The notes below the pieces were generated by a model. The model had not been told where the DNA came from. It did no database searches and saw only the letters and a list, made by a program, of their open reading frames with translations. This document shows positions 51,272 through 59,958 of a stretch of DNA of 64,000 bases, one piece after another. The DNA lies in the NCBI RefSeq assembly GCF_018324685.1, contig NZ_AP023354.1, positions 5,972,426-6,036,425 on the forward strand, given 5' to 3'. Positions within the stretch are counted from its first letter, which is position 1; each line of letters starts with the position of its first letter. Source of the DNA: Actinocatenispora sera. GTDB taxonomy: Bacteria; Actinomycetota; Actinomycetes; Mycobacteriales; Micromonosporaceae. The position numbers and the translations under genes are program-made.

Positions 51272-52234
51272 ATGAACGGGCCCGGCTTCGGCTTCGACCC
51301 CACGTACGGCTACGACCTCGACAGACTGCTCGCGGTCGGCGCACCGGCGGAGCCGGCCGGGTTCGCCGCGTTCTGGCGCGAGCGGTACGCGGCGGCGCTC
51401 GCGGTCGATCCCGACCCGGTGCTGGGGCCCGTGGAGGACAAGCGGGACGGCTGCCGGGTCCTCGGGGTCACGTTCAGCTCCGTCGGCGGCGTACGGCTGG
51501 GCGGTTGGGTGGTGCTGCCCGACGAGGAGCCGGCGCGGCACGGGTTCGTCGTCGGGCACGGCTACGGCGGTCGGGCCACGGCCGGGCTGCCGCTGCCGCT
51601 GTCACGCGCCGCCGCGATCCAGCCGTGCGTGCGCGGACTGCCCGACCGGGGCCGCATCCCGGGCATCCCGGACACCTCGGACGAACACGTCCTGCACGGG
51701 ATCGAGACACCCGAGACGTACGTGCTCGCCGGCTGCGTGGCCGACCTGTGGTGCGCGGCGACCGCGCTGCGCCAGCTCGTACCCGAGCTGGACGACCGGC
51801 TGGGCTACCTGGGCCAGAGCCTCGGTGGCGGGCTCGGCGCGCTGGCCCTGCCGTGGGACGACCGGTTCGCCGCGGCGCAGCTGACCGTGCCGACCTTCGG
51901 CAACCAGCCGCTGCGGCTGACGCTGGAGTGCGCGGGCAGCGGCGAGTCGGTCCGCCGGTACGCGAGGCGCCACCCCGAGGTGACCGAGGTGCTGGCGTAC
52001 TTCGACGCGGCGAGCGCCGCGCGGCGGATCACCGTGCCGACGCTGGTCGGGGCGGCGCTGCTCGACCCGTCGGTGCCCCCACCGGGTCAGTTCGCGGTGC
52101 ACAACGCGCTGGTCGGGCCGAAGCAGCTGGCGGTGCTGACCGCCGGCCACGTCGACCGCCCGGGCCTGGCCGCCGAGAACGCCGCACTGGCCGCGGCCAC
52201 CGCCCGTTTCTGCACCACCCACCTCGCCACCTGA
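51272..52234 (+). CDS. Acetylxylan esterase family (AXE1) alpha/beta hydrolase
   Basis: The 320-residue product has an AXE1/cephalosporin-C deacetylase look: FWRERYAAALAVDP near the start, RLGGWVVLPDEEPARHGFVV, the oxyanion GHGYGGRA, nucleophile Ser in YLGQSLGGGLGALALPWDDR (about 180), and a late acid/base pair in VPTLVGAALLDPSVPP and LTAGHVD. It should deacetylate small sugars, oligosaccharides or esters in the cytoplasm, as no signal peptide is present. A relation to the polysaccharide locus is possible but not shown. Confidence 0.85.
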   Translation: MNGPGFGFDPTYGYDLDRLLAVGAPAEPAGFAAFWRERYAAALAVDPDPVLGPVEDKRDGCRVLGVTFSSVGGVRLGGWVVLPDEEPARHGFVVGHGYGGRATAGLPLPLSRAAAIQPCVRGLPDRGRIPGIPDTSDEHVLHGIETPETYVLAGCVADLWCAATALRQLVPELDDRLGYLGQSLGGGLGALALPWDDRFAAAQLTVPTFGNQPLRLTLECAGSGESVRRYARRHPEVTEVLAYFDAASAARRITVPTLVGAALLDPSVPPPGQFAVHNALVGPKQLAVLTAGHVDRPGLAAENAALAAATARFCTTHLAT

Positions 52235-52374
52235 CGACCGCCCCGGTGCGGTGCGCACGGACGGTGCGGCGGCGCCTGGGGCAGCATGCCCGCTCGGGAG
52301 TCCCGTGCCGGTCGGTTGATCGTCTCGGGAGTTCTCGCGCCGGGGTGTCAGCGGGTCGGTGCACAATCGGGCGG

Positions 52375-52710
52375 ATGAAGTACGTTCTGCTGATCTGCGA
52401 CGACGAGTCCGCGTCACCGAGCAACGAGGAGCTCGCCGTCGATCCGGTGCACCAGGCCTGGCTCGCCGACCTGGAACGGCGCGGCGCCCGCATCGTCGGC
52501 GCCCGGCTGCGTCCGGTGGTCGACGCGACGACGGTGCGGGTCCGCAACGGCGAGACGCTCGTCTCGGACGGACCGTTCGCCGAGACCAAGGACTTCGTCG
52601 GCGGCTTCGTGATCGTCGAGTGCGCCAGCCTGGACGAGGCGATCGAGATCGCCGCCGGCCATCCGTACGCGCGCTGGGGCGGGATCGAGATCCGCCCGGT
52701 CTGGGAGTGA
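52375..52710 (+). CDS. YCII/DGPF domain protein
   Basis: The 111-residue ferredoxin-like protein starts [11 protein letters not shown]. It has the diagnostic motif [15 protein letters not shown] (about 62-76) and ends [18 protein letters not shown] proteins are encoded beside ECF42 sigma factors in many actinobacteria and often influence the regulon, but they are not anti-sigma factors of the usual membrane kind. Its stop overlaps the sigma-factor start (GTGA), so production is coupled. Confidence 0.93.
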   Translation: MKYVLLICDDESASPSNEELAVDPVHQAWLADLERRGARIVGARLRPVVDATTVRVRNGETLVSDGPFAETKDFVGGFVIVECASLDEAIEIAAGHPYARWGGIEIRPVWE

Positions 52711-53948
52711 CCGGGCGGCACGGCGAGGTCACCGCGGCGGTCGAGGCGGCGTACCGGGACGAGTGGGGGCAGCTCGTCGCCACCCTGATCGGCCTGACCG
52801 GCGACTGGGACCTGGCCGAGGACTGCGCCCAGGAGGCGTTCGCCGCCGCGCTCGCCACCTGGCCCCGCGACGGGGTACCGCACCGGCCGGGCGCCTGGCT
52901 GACCACCGCCGCGCGGCACCGCGCCACCGACCGGCTGCGCCGCGATGCCACCGGCGCAGCCAAGCTGCGCCAACTCGCGGTGCTCGAACGCGACCCGGCG
53001 GAGCCGCCGGTCGAGGAGATCCCGGACGACCGGCTACGGCTGATCTTCACCTGCTGTCACCCGGCGCTGCCGTTCGACGCCCGGGTGGCGCTGACGCTGC
53101 GCACCCTGGCCGGGCTGACCACCGCCGAGATCGCCCGCGCGTTCCTGACCGCCGAGCCGACCATGGCGCAGCGACTGGTGCGCGCCAAGCGCAAGATCGC
53201 CGAGGCCGGCATCCCGTACCGGGTGCCGCCGGCCGAGGCGCTCCCGCAGCGGCTGGCCGCCGTCCTCGCGGTGCTCTACCTGATCTTCAACGAGGGGTAC
53301 GACGAGGAGCAGCTCGACGCCCGCCGGGCCCTGACCGCCGAGGCGATCCGGTTGGCCCGGGTGCTGTGCCGGCTGCTGCCGGCCGAGCCGGAACCGGCCG
53401 GGCTGCTCGCCCTGATGCTGCTGCACGAGGCGCGCCGGGCCACCCGGACCGCGGACGGGATGCTGGTGCCGCTGGAGCGCCAGGACCGGTCGGCGTGGGA
53501 CGCGGCGGCGATCGCCGAGGGCGTCGCGGTGCTGGACCGGGCGCTGGTGTCGCGCCGCACCGGGCCCTACCAGGTGCAGGCCGCGATCGCCGCCTGCCAT
53601 GCCACCGCACCGGAGGCGGCGAGTACCGACTGGCCGCAGATCGCCGCCCTGTACGGCACGCTCCTGCGGCTCGCGCCGTCCCCGGTGGTGGCGTTGAACC
53701 GGGCGGTGGCGGTGGCGATGGCCGACGGGGTCGCGGCCGGCCTGGCGCTGGTGGACGAGCTGGCCGCGGCCGGCACGCTGGCCGGCTACCACCTGCTGCC
53801 GGCGACCCGGGCCGACCTGCTGCGCCGCGCCGGCCGTACCGACGAGGCGCGACGCGCCTACCGGGAGGCGCTGCCCCTGGCGCCCACCGCACCGGAACGC
53901 CGCTACCTCGCCGCCCGCCTGGCCGAGCTGGGCGACTCCGCGACCTGA
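52707..53948 (+). CDS. ECF42-type RNA polymerase sigma factor with C-terminal TPR-like domain
   Basis: The 413-residue protein has sigma region 2 (about 8-80: [33 protein letters not shown]) and region 4 (about 115-180: [28 protein letters not shown]). A C-terminal extension of about 230 residues follows ([51 protein letters not shown]), which is TPR-like and typical of the SigJ/ECF42 group. The extension is needed for activity in studied members. No membrane anti-sigma gene adjoins; the coupled DGPF gene precedes it. Confidence 0.93.
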   Translation: MTGRHGEVTAAVEAAYRDEWGQLVATLIGLTGDWDLAEDCAQEAFAAALATWPRDGVPHRPGAWLTTAARHRATDRLRRDATGAAKLRQLAVLERDPAEPPVEEIPDDRLRLIFTCCHPALPFDARVALTLRTLAGLTTAEIARAFLTAEPTMAQRLVRAKRKIAEAGIPYRVPPAEALPQRLAAVLAVLYLIFNEGYDEEQLDARRALTAEAIRLARVLCRLLPAEPEPAGLLALMLLHEARRATRTADGMLVPLERQDRSAWDAAAIAEGVAVLDRALVSRRTGPYQVQAAIAACHATAPEAASTDWPQIAALYGTLLRLAPSPVVALNRAVAVAMADGVAAGLALVDELAAAGTLAGYHLLPATRADLLRRAGRTDEARRAYREALPLAPTAPERRYLAARLAELGDSAT

Positions 53949-54070
53949 CCCGGCCCGCGCGACCGCGGTGCCCGGCGACGCCGGCGAGAAAGTTCCGGAC
54001 CGCTGTCGATCCGGCGTCGCGGTGTTCGTCGGTGGGGTGACGGTGAACCGAAGCGGAGGGACGAGTTCCG

Positions 54071-54796
54071 ATGAACACCGAGATCGACATCGCGGCACCC
54101 ACCATCGCCGACCGATCCACGTACCAGGCGCAACTGGACATGCTGCGCATCCGGGAGAAGGAGCACAGCCGGGCCGGGGACGCGATCGCCGCGGCCCGGC
54201 GCCGGCTGCCGATGGTGGAGGTGCCCGCGGACAGCCCGCTGATCGGCGCGGCCGGTCCGGTGACGCTGCTGGACGCGTTCGAGGGGCGCCGCCAGCTGAT
54301 CGCGTACTACCAGATGTGGCACGCGGGCGCGCCGGCGGCGCAGCAGTGCCCCGGCTGCACGTTCTTCAACAGCCAGGTGCGGGAGCTGGCGTACCTGCAC
54401 TCCCGCGACGTGACCTACGCGACGCTGTGCCAGGGTTCGTACGAGCAGAGCGTCCGGTACCGCGACTTCATGGGCTGGGACGTCCCGTGGTACTCGGCGC
54501 AGCCGTCGCTGGACGTGCTGCTCGGCGGTCGCGCCCCGTTCGTCCTCGCCTGCTACCTGCGGTCCGGCGACCGGGTGTTCGAGACGTACTGGACCACCGG
54601 CCGCGGCGTCGAGGCGATGGAGCAGACCTACGGCCTGCTGGACCTGACCGCCTACGGCCGGCAGGAGCCGTGGGAGGACTCCCCGGCGGGCTGGCCGCAG
54701 AACATTCCGGACCCGGCCCGGGTGGACGGCCGTCCCACGGCACAGTGGTCCCGGATCCGCGCGGGCCGCTCCGACGACCTCGGTACCGCCGGCTGA
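54071..54796 (+). CDS. DUF899 family thioredoxin-like protein
   Basis: The 241-residue product has a DUF899 layout: RIREKEHSRAGDAIAAARRRLP near the N-terminus, LLDAFEGRRQLIAYYQMWH, then CPGCTFFNSQVRELAYLHSR, where the CxxC sits as in thioredoxin-fold proteins. A C-terminal FETYWTTGRGVEAMEQTYGL completes the pattern. The role is unknown; family members are often next to ECF and DGPF genes, as here. It is convergent with the acyltransferase gene across a strong hairpin. Confidence 0.88.
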   Translation: MNTEIDIAAPTIADRSTYQAQLDMLRIREKEHSRAGDAIAAARRRLPMVEVPADSPLIGAAGPVTLLDAFEGRRQLIAYYQMWHAGAPAAQQCPGCTFFNSQVRELAYLHSRDVTYATLCQGSYEQSVRYRDFMGWDVPWYSAQPSLDVLLGGRAPFVLACYLRSGDRVFETYWTTGRGVEAMEQTYGLLDLTAYGRQEPWEDSPAGWPQNIPDPARVDGRPTAQWSRIRAGRSDDLGTAG

Positions 54797-54838
54797 CGGC
54801 CGGGGCGGACCGCCTCCCCACCGGGAGCGGCGTGCCGC

Positions 54839-54880
54839 GGCCGGTTCGGTGTCGACGGTGGTCTCGACACCGAACCGGCC
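54839..54880. terminator. Strong bidirectional hairpin terminator
   Basis: Perfect 17-bp arms GGCCGGTTCGGTGTCGA (54839-54855) and TCGACACCGAACCGGCC (54864-54880) enclose an 8-base loop. It sits between the convergent DUF899 (stop 54796) and acyltransferase (stop 54918) genes. No T-tract follows. Confidence 0.85.
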
Positions 54881-54917
54881 CGCCGACGAGGTACGAAGGC
54901 CATCCGGCACCACGCCG

Positions 54918-56111
54918 TCAGAGCACCCGGCGTACGCCCGGAAGCCGGCGGATCGGCCCGGCCAGGGCGAAGCAGGCCGGGACCGCGACCAGCGCGACCA
55001 GCGCGACCTTGGGCAGCGTCGGCATCGCGAGGGCGGCCAGCGCATAGCCGGCGGCGGTCACCACCGCGGCGTGGGTCACGTAGACGGTGAACGAGTGCCG
55101 GGCCAGGTACCGGCGCAGCGGGCCCTGGCCGTCGAACCGGCGGCGGAACACCGCGAGCAGCGCGAGCAGCAGGCCGACCGCGAACCCCGAGTCGAACAGC
55201 GCGTAGCACAACGAGCTCAGCGTGCCGTGGCCGGTCCAGCCGGTGACCCCGCCGGTGCCCAGCGCGAGCGGCAGGAACACCACGACGGCGCCGGCCGCGA
55301 GCGCCGCGCCGAACCGGCCCAGCCGCGGGGTGACCGCGCGGAACCAGCCGCGCCGGTACGCGATCGTGCCGAGCACGAAGAACGCCGCGTACTGCGCCAG
55401 GTAGGCGCCGGTCGGGAAGTCGATCACCGGCAGCCAGAAGCCCGCCGGTACCAGGATCCGCAGCACGTACGTGGCCAGCGCGAGCGCTGCCACGAACCCG
55501 AGCACGGTGCGCCGCTTCGGTGCGCCGGTGGCCCGGTCCTCCCACCGTGCGAGCCGGCTCCCGCGCCGAGGTTCGGCCCCGCGCCGGCCGCGGCGGGCGG
55601 CACCAAGAACGCGCACGGCCGCGTAGCAGGCGTCGAACACCAGCAGCGCCAGCGCGAACCACAGCGGACCGGACCCGATCGCGTGCAGGTACGCGATGCC
55701 CAGCGGCCCACCGTGGTAGTCGCCGAGCGACAGGATCGGGTTGAGCACGAAGTAGAACACCAGCAGCGGGATGCCGAGCCGGACCAGCCGGTCACGCAGG
55801 AACGCCCGGGCACCCTTGCGCTCGTAGGAGCCCGGCGTGAAGTGGCCGGACAGCAGGAAGAAGGCACCCATGAACCACGCCTGGTTCAGCATCAGGAACA
55901 CGGTGAGCCCGATCCCGACCGCGGCGCTCGTCGGCCGCTCGTCGTAGTACCACATGCCGAGGCCGCTGTAGCCGACGACGACGTGATGCAGCACCACCAG
56001 CACCGTCAGTGCGATCCGCAGGTTGTCCACGAACCGCAGCCGTCGTCCGGGACTTCGCTCGCCGTTTCCATGGGGTGCCAGCGCATCCGGCCGGTCTCGC
56101 AACACGCTCAT
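54918..56111 (-). CDS. Acyltransferase 3 family membrane protein
   Basis: The 397-residue protein has about ten membrane segments and the acyltransferase-3 signature. LRFVDNLRIALTVLVVLHHVVVG near the N-terminus carries the conserved His, then FFLLSGHF, RDRLVRLGIPLLVFYFVLNP and a C-terminal HSFTVYVTHAAVVT. It resembles MdoC/OafA enzymes that put acyl groups on glycans or lipids at the membrane. Its upstream region shares a 76-bp block with the two-component operon, so envelope stress may induce it. Confidence 0.9.
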   Translation of the reverse strand: MSVLRDRPDALAPHGNGERSPGRRLRFVDNLRIALTVLVVLHHVVVGYSGLGMWYYDERPTSAAVGIGLTVFLMLNQAWFMGAFFLLSGHFTPGSYERKGARAFLRDRLVRLGIPLLVFYFVLNPILSLGDYHGGPLGIAYLHAIGSGPLWFALALLVFDACYAAVRVLGAARRGRRGAEPRRGSRLARWEDRATGAPKRRTVLGFVAALALATYVLRILVPAGFWLPVIDFPTGAYLAQYAAFFVLGTIAYRRGWFRAVTPRLGRFGAALAAGAVVVFLPLALGTGGVTGWTGHGTLSSLCYALFDSGFAVGLLLALLAVFRRRFDGQGPLRRYLARHSFTVYVTHAAVVTAAGYALAALAMPTLPKVALVALVAVPACFALAGPIRRLPGVRRVL

Positions 56112-56150
56112 GGTGGTCTCCGTTCACCGATCCCCGCTGCGTCACCGGCA

Positions 56151-56226
56151 GCAGATCGACCGTACGAAGCAGGCGACGGCGCCGGTATCCCGCTGGGCCC
56201 CGCCTCGGGTGGGTCCAGCCCCACCC
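56151..56226 (-). promoter_or_regulatory. Conserved promoter block of the acyltransferase gene
   Basis: GGGTGGG (56207-56213), a 6-base spacer and CCCACCC (56220-56226) repeat the operator seen at 50067-50086. GGTATCC (GGATACC on the minus strand) and CGTACGAA are at the same distances as in that copy. The last 46 positions of the block agree at 38 of 46 bases. The inner element is about 45-50 bases before the acyltransferase ATG. The rest of the 335-base gap up to 56446 shows no gene. Confidence 0.6.
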
Positions 56227-56446
56227 TCGACACCAGGTGCCGGCGGCCTGCTGCTGACCTCCTTCTGGTACGGCAGGGTGCCGAGGCTGGTGCGGCCTGG
56301 CGCACGCCATCAGTCTCGGCTCCCCCGCCGTACCCTCGCCCTCCCCGGTACCCTCGTGCTCGGCGCGGGTGCGCTCGTCCTGCCGCTCGCCGCGGTCCGG
56401 TCGCACCGCCGCCACGCGACCGTCACCGCGGGAATGAGAGCGCACG

Positions 56447-56872
56447 ATGCCCCAGCCACTACCGGCCACCGAGGCCGCGCTGCTGGTCCGGACCGGCTTC
56501 GCCGACGACGCCCGCTGGGAGTCGATCCTGACCGACGTGTTCGAGCCGGAGGAGGACAGCGGCCTCGGCATGCAGGCCGGCGTGCACCCGCTCAGCGACC
56601 CGCAGTACGCCGGATGCACGCTCGCCGAGGTGCTCGCCCTGGTGCCCGCGGCGTACCCGCACACGTTCCTGTTCGTGGTCGACGACGTCGCGCTGCGCGA
56701 GTTCCGGCACCCGCTGCTGGTGGTCGACCTGCGCCCGCCGGAGCGGGGGCGACGCTTCCGCTGCGTGCCGGAGGCGGTCCGCACCATCGAGGCGAACCTG
56801 TTCACCGACAACCTGGGTTTCGACGAGCTCGCCGCCAGCGCCGACGCCGACGGCGTCTACCGCGACTACTGA
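56447..56872 (+). CDS. DUF6924-like conserved protein
   Basis: The 141-residue soluble protein begins LPATEAALLVRTGFADDARW and has TFLFVVDDVALREFRHPLLV, then GRRFRCVPEAVRTIEANLFT and DFDELAAS-like residues near the end. I recognise this as the DUF6924 pattern common in actinobacteria. It has no catalytic motif that I can identify and no signal peptide. The gene is isolated between the acyltransferase promoter and the convergent DinB-like gene. Confidence 0.75.
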   Translation: MPQPLPATEAALLVRTGFADDARWESILTDVFEPEEDSGLGMQAGVHPLSDPQYAGCTLAEVLALVPAAYPHTFLFVVDDVALREFRHPLLVVDLRPPERGRRFRCVPEAVRTIEANLFTDNLGFDELAASADADGVYRDY

Positions 56873-56918
56873 GCCGGCCCCTCTTCGTCCACTGTGGACC
56901 GCATGGTGGCCGGTGCGG

Positions 56919-57488
56919 TCAGGCCGCCCAGTGCGGGTCGCGGCCGATGAAGCCGATCAGCCGGTCCTGCACGTCGGCGTCGGCGCTCACCACGACGCGC
57001 GGCCCGTACTGGCCGGAGGAGCGCAGGAGCTCCTCCATCGGCTCCAACCCGCCGAGCAGTTGCGCGCAGAAGTCGGCGTCCAACCGGTCGTCCTGGCCGG
57101 TGGCCCGGGCCAGGTCCCAGGTGTGCATGAACACGTCGGCGGTGTAGAACTGGTCGATCGCGGCGTCCAGCGGCAGCGTGCCAAGGTGCGGGTTGGAAAG
57201 CGTGCGGTGCGCCGTCTCCGGGTCGTCGAGGATCGCCTGCACCCAGTCGCGGTGCGCCTGCCAGGCGGCGACCGGGTCGTCGTCGACCGACGGCCGGGCC
57301 GGCAGGTCGATGCCGGCGCCGGCGGCCAGGAACGCCGGGAGCCAGTCGGTCAGGTGTCGCACCACGTCGCGGGCGGCCCAGCCGGCGACCGGTGCCGGCG
57401 CGTCCCAGCGGCCGGTGCCCCGAACCCGGTCGGTGAACACCCCGGCGACCTGCCGGTGCCGGTCCGCCGGTCGGTCAGACAGCGCCAT
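56919..57488 (-). CDS. TIGR03086/DinB-like (maleylpyruvate isomerase N-terminal) protein
   Basis: From ATG 57488 the product has 189 residues in a four-helix DinB-like fold. Residues 10-60 (HRQVAGVFTDRV, DAPAPVAGWAARDVVRHLTD) provide the first His ligand, and TADVFMHTWDLARATGQ provides the second; the metal-binding trio of mycothiol-dependent or TIGR03086 proteins is plausible. Actinobacterial relatives act in detoxification. It overlaps the SRPBCC gene by 14 bases and ends the ArsR operon. Confidence 0.88.
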   Translation of the reverse strand: MALSDRPADRHRQVAGVFTDRVRGTGRWDAPAPVAGWAARDVVRHLTDWLPAFLAAGAGIDLPARPSVDDDPVAAWQAHRDWVQAILDDPETAHRTLSNPHLGTLPLDAAIDQFYTADVFMHTWDLARATGQDDRLDADFCAQLLGGLEPMEELLRSSGQYGPRVVVSADADVQDRLIGFIGRDPHWAA

Positions 57489-57957
57489 CGTCGAGCATCC
57501 TCTCCAGCTTGGCGTACCCCTCGGCGACGCCGACCTCCATACCGCTGCGCAGGATCGCGTCCCGCGCCTCGAAGCTGTCCACCAGCGACTGGCTGTGCAG
57601 CCGGGTGCGACCACCGCCCAGCTCCTCGAACCACAGCGTCTCCAGCGCGACGCCGTCGGGCGCCCCCTCGTACGTGAAGGTCTGCACCAGCCGCCGCGGG
57701 CCGATCTCGTGGAAACAGCCGTGGAACCAGTATTCGGTGTCGCCGTCGGTCGAGACGTAGCGCCAGCTGCCGCCGGTCCGGGCGTCCCAGTGGTCGATCC
57801 GGGTGCTCAGCGCGTCCGGCCCGACCCACCGGACGAACAGTTCCGGGTCGGTGTGCGCACGCAGCAGCTGCGCGGGCGTCGCGGTGAAGTCACGTACCAC
57901 CCGGACTATCGGCAACGCCGGGTCGGCCTCGACCATCGCTTCGGTGATCTCGTTCAT
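57475..57957 (-). CDS. SRPBCC (AHSA1) family protein
   Basis: The 160-residue protein has the AHSA1-type START fold: RVVRDFTATPAQLLRAHTDPELFVRWVGPD, then GGSWRYVSTDGDTEYWFHGCFHEI and a C-terminal SGMEVGVAEGYAKLERML. Such proteins make a hydrophobic cavity for a small ligand and commonly follow an ArsR gene. The start lies inside the last 68 bases of the ArsR gene, an unusually large overlap. Confidence 0.9.
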   Translation of the reverse strand: MNEITEAMVEADPALPIVRVVRDFTATPAQLLRAHTDPELFVRWVGPDALSTRIDHWDARTGGSWRYVSTDGDTEYWFHGCFHEIGPRRLVQTFTYEGAPDGVALETLWFEELGGGRTRLHSQSLVDSFEARDAILRSGMEVGVAEGYAKLERMLDDGAV

Positions 57958-58279
57958 CGTCGTCTCCCCCCAGCTGCGCCAGGACCGCGTCCAGGCGCCG
58001 GTAGCGCTGTTCGACCCGCACCCGGTGCCGCTCGATCCAGGTGTCCAGCAGGTCGAGGGTCTCGACCTGCAGCCGCACCGAGCGCGGCTGCGGGCCGCGC
58101 GGCCGGCTGACCAACCCGGCCTCCTCCAACACCTTCAGGTGCTTGTAGATCGCCTGCAACGAGATCCGGTACGGCTCGGCGAGCTGGCTGACGGTGGCAT
58201 CGCCGTCGGCGAGCCGGGACACCATGTCCCGCCGGGTCGGGTCGGCGAGGGCCGCGAACGCCCGGGTCAGCGTGTCCAT
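57890..58279 (-). CDS. ArsR family transcriptional regulator
   Basis: The 129-residue regulator has an ArsR winged helix: MDTLTRAFAALADPTRRDMV, ATVSQLAEPYRISLQAIYKH and LKVLEEAGLVSRPR. No cysteine metal site is present, as in the ArsR-SRPBCC group that does not sense arsenic. The C-terminal tail of about 25 residues (DDERDHRSDGRG) is read from bases that also encode the start of SRPBCC. Palindromes upstream suggest control of itself and possibly of the divergent lyase-like gene. Confidence 0.9.
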   Translation of the reverse strand: MDTLTRAFAALADPTRRDMVSRLADGDATVSQLAEPYRISLQAIYKHLKVLEEAGLVSRPRGPQPRSVRLQVETLDLLDTWIERHRVRVEQRYRRLDAVLAQLGGDDDERDHRSDGRGRPGVADSPGGT

Positions 58280-58293
58280 CGCAGCCCTCTTTC

Positions 58294-58353
58294 AACCAAT
58301 TGGTTTAAAGACACGGTAGCCGAGGGCCTCCGCGCGGTCAACCTCTCGGTTGA
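58294..58353. promoter_or_regulatory. Two ArsR operator-like palindromes in a divergent promoter
   Basis: AACCAATTGGTT (58294-58305) is a perfect palindrome; the wider CTTTCAACCAATTGGTTTAAAG form is nearly so. TCAACC-TCTC-GGTTGA (58338-58353) is the second site, 32 bases on. The first is 15 bases from the ArsR ATG and the second is 49 bases from the lyase-like GTG start, so one regulator may control both directions. Confidence 0.7.
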
Positions 58354-58401
58354 AAGTGCAGTATGGGTACGCCCGGAGCGGCAACGACCACGGGAGGCAG
58401 G

Positions 58402-59913
58402 GTGCGCGACGGCGGCCGGCACGAGGTCCGGATCGACAGCACGAAGGGTTCCGGTACGGACGGGTTCGGGGCGGACGCGATCCGGGCGATCGCCGCCGGC
58501 GCCCGGGTGACGCTGCCGGCGGAGCTGCTCGATGCGGTGGCCAGCAACCGCACGGCGGTGCTCACCGCGCTGGCCGACCCGAACCACCCGGTGTACGGGG
58601 TGACCACCGGCATGGGTGCCTTCGCCGGCCGCCGCCTCGACCCGGACGAGCAGGCCACCCACCAGCTGCGGCTGCTCACCGCGCGGGCGGTCGGTGGGCC
58701 GCCCTGGCTGCCGGTGCCCGACGTCCGGGCGGTGCTCGCGATCGTGTTGCGTACCGCCGTGCGGCCGGAGACCGGGGCGAGCGAGCAGCTGTGCCGGTTC
58801 CTCGCCGACCGGCTCAACGACGCCTTCCACCCGGCGGTGCCGCGCGAGGGGATCGGCTGCGCCGGCGAGATCATCCCGCTCTGCCACGCCGGCCAGGCGC
58901 TCGCCGGTCTCGGCGCGGTCCTGGCCGACGACGGCACCGAGGTACCGGCCGCCGAGGCGCTCGCCGCGCGCGGCGTCGAGCCGTACCGGCCGGGCCCGAA
59001 GGAGGGCGTGATCCTGCTCGAGGGCATCCCGGTCGCCACGATGCACGGCATCCGGCGCGGTGCCGAGGCGGCCGCGGCGGCGGAGCGGCTGCTGGTGGCC
59101 GCAGCGGCGTCGATCGACGCGCTCGGCGCCCCGCGTGCCGGCTACGACCCCCGGCTGGCGGCGGGCGATCCGGTGCTGGCCGACCGGTACGCGCGGCTGC
59201 GGGCGCTGCTCGCCGGCGGCACCGTGCGGGCCGGGCTGCTGCACGCGCCGGTGTCGTTCCGGGTGGTACCGCAGGTGCTCGCGCACCTGAGCCGCACCGT
59301 CGCCGACCTCGCCGACGCGGTCGACCGGGCCCTGTGCTGGGTGACCGACTCCCCCGCGTTCCTGGCCGGTGGGTTCGTGTCGACCGCCGGGTACCACGGG
59401 TGCGAGCTGGGGCTGCGGCTGGACGCGGTGACCGCGGCCCTCGCGCACGCCGCGGAGGCGAGCGTGCAGCGGATGGCCCGGCTGCTGGACGAGCGGTACA
59501 GCGGGCTGCCGCCGCAGCTGGCCGCGGTACCGGGACCGCAGGCGGGGCTGGTGACCGTGCACAAGCGGGCGGTCGGCGAGCTGCAGGCGCTGCGCCGGCT
59601 GACCGCGCCGGCGACGCTGGGCTCACTGGACACCTCGGCCGGGCAGGAGGACCTGCAGGCCTTCGCGCCGGCCGCCGGCGAGCAGCTGCGCGCCGCGCTG
59701 GAACGCGTCGAGTCGATCGTCGCGGCCGAGCTGCTCGTCGCCTACCAGGCGTGGACGGTGCGGGCCGCCCCGATCGCACCGGCGCTGACCCCGCTGCACG
59801 CCGCGATCGCCGCGCTGGTCCCGCCGGTGTACGAGGACCGCCCGCTCGGCGCGGATCTGCGCCGGCTGCGCGCCGCGCTGAACTCCGGCGCCCTGGACGT
59901 GGCCGCGGCCTGA
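58402..59913 (+). CDS. Aromatic amino acid lyase-like (HAL/PAL) protein lacking the MIO tripeptide
   Basis: GTG 58402, with GGGAGG four bases upstream, gives 503 residues; ATG 58363 would add 13. The fold is that of histidine/phenylalanine ammonia-lyases: PVYGVTTGMGAFAGRRL keeps the Tyr loop, and SLDTSAGQEDLQAF near the C-terminus matches the lyase TSAGQED motif. The MIO-forming Ala-Ser-Gly is replaced by Cys-Ala-Gly in GIGCAGEIIPL (codons 58858-58866). The usual ING asparagine region reads LLEGIP, and the QDxYSxR tyrosine region reads HAPVSFR. The canonical electrophile cannot form, so this is likely not an ammonia lyase of the known kind. Confidence 0.85.
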   Translation: MRDGGRHEVRIDSTKGSGTDGFGADAIRAIAAGARVTLPAELLDAVASNRTAVLTALADPNHPVYGVTTGMGAFAGRRLDPDEQATHQLRLLTARAVGGPPWLPVPDVRAVLAIVLRTAVRPETGASEQLCRFLADRLNDAFHPAVPREGIGCAGEIIPLCHAGQALAGLGAVLADDGTEVPAAEALAARGVEPYRPGPKEGVILLEGIPVATMHGIRRGAEAAAAAERLLVAAAASIDALGAPRAGYDPRLAAGDPVLADRYARLRALLAGGTVRAGLLHAPVSFRVVPQVLAHLSRTVADLADAVDRALCWVTDSPAFLAGGFVSTAGYHGCELGLRLDAVTAALAHAAEASVQRMARLLDERYSGLPPQLAAVPGPQAGLVTVHKRAVGELQALRRLTAPATLGSLDTSAGQEDLQAFAPAAGEQLRAALERVESIVAAELLVAYQAWTVRAAPIAPALTPLHAAIAALVPPVYEDRPLGADLRRLRAALNSGALDVAAA

Positions 59914-59958
59914 GGCGGTGCGTCCGGTTGCGTTGCGGCGCACCGGAACTCGGCGCGG

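Noticed and set aside
56227-56446. Short hydrophobic reading frame upstream of the DUF6924-like gene
   Set aside because: No good start with ribosome site and no family; the text resembles random GC-rich translation.
58363-59913. Annotation as a functional histidine or phenylalanine ammonia-lyase
   Set aside because: The MIO serine and several active-site residues are missing, and no hut genes are nearby.
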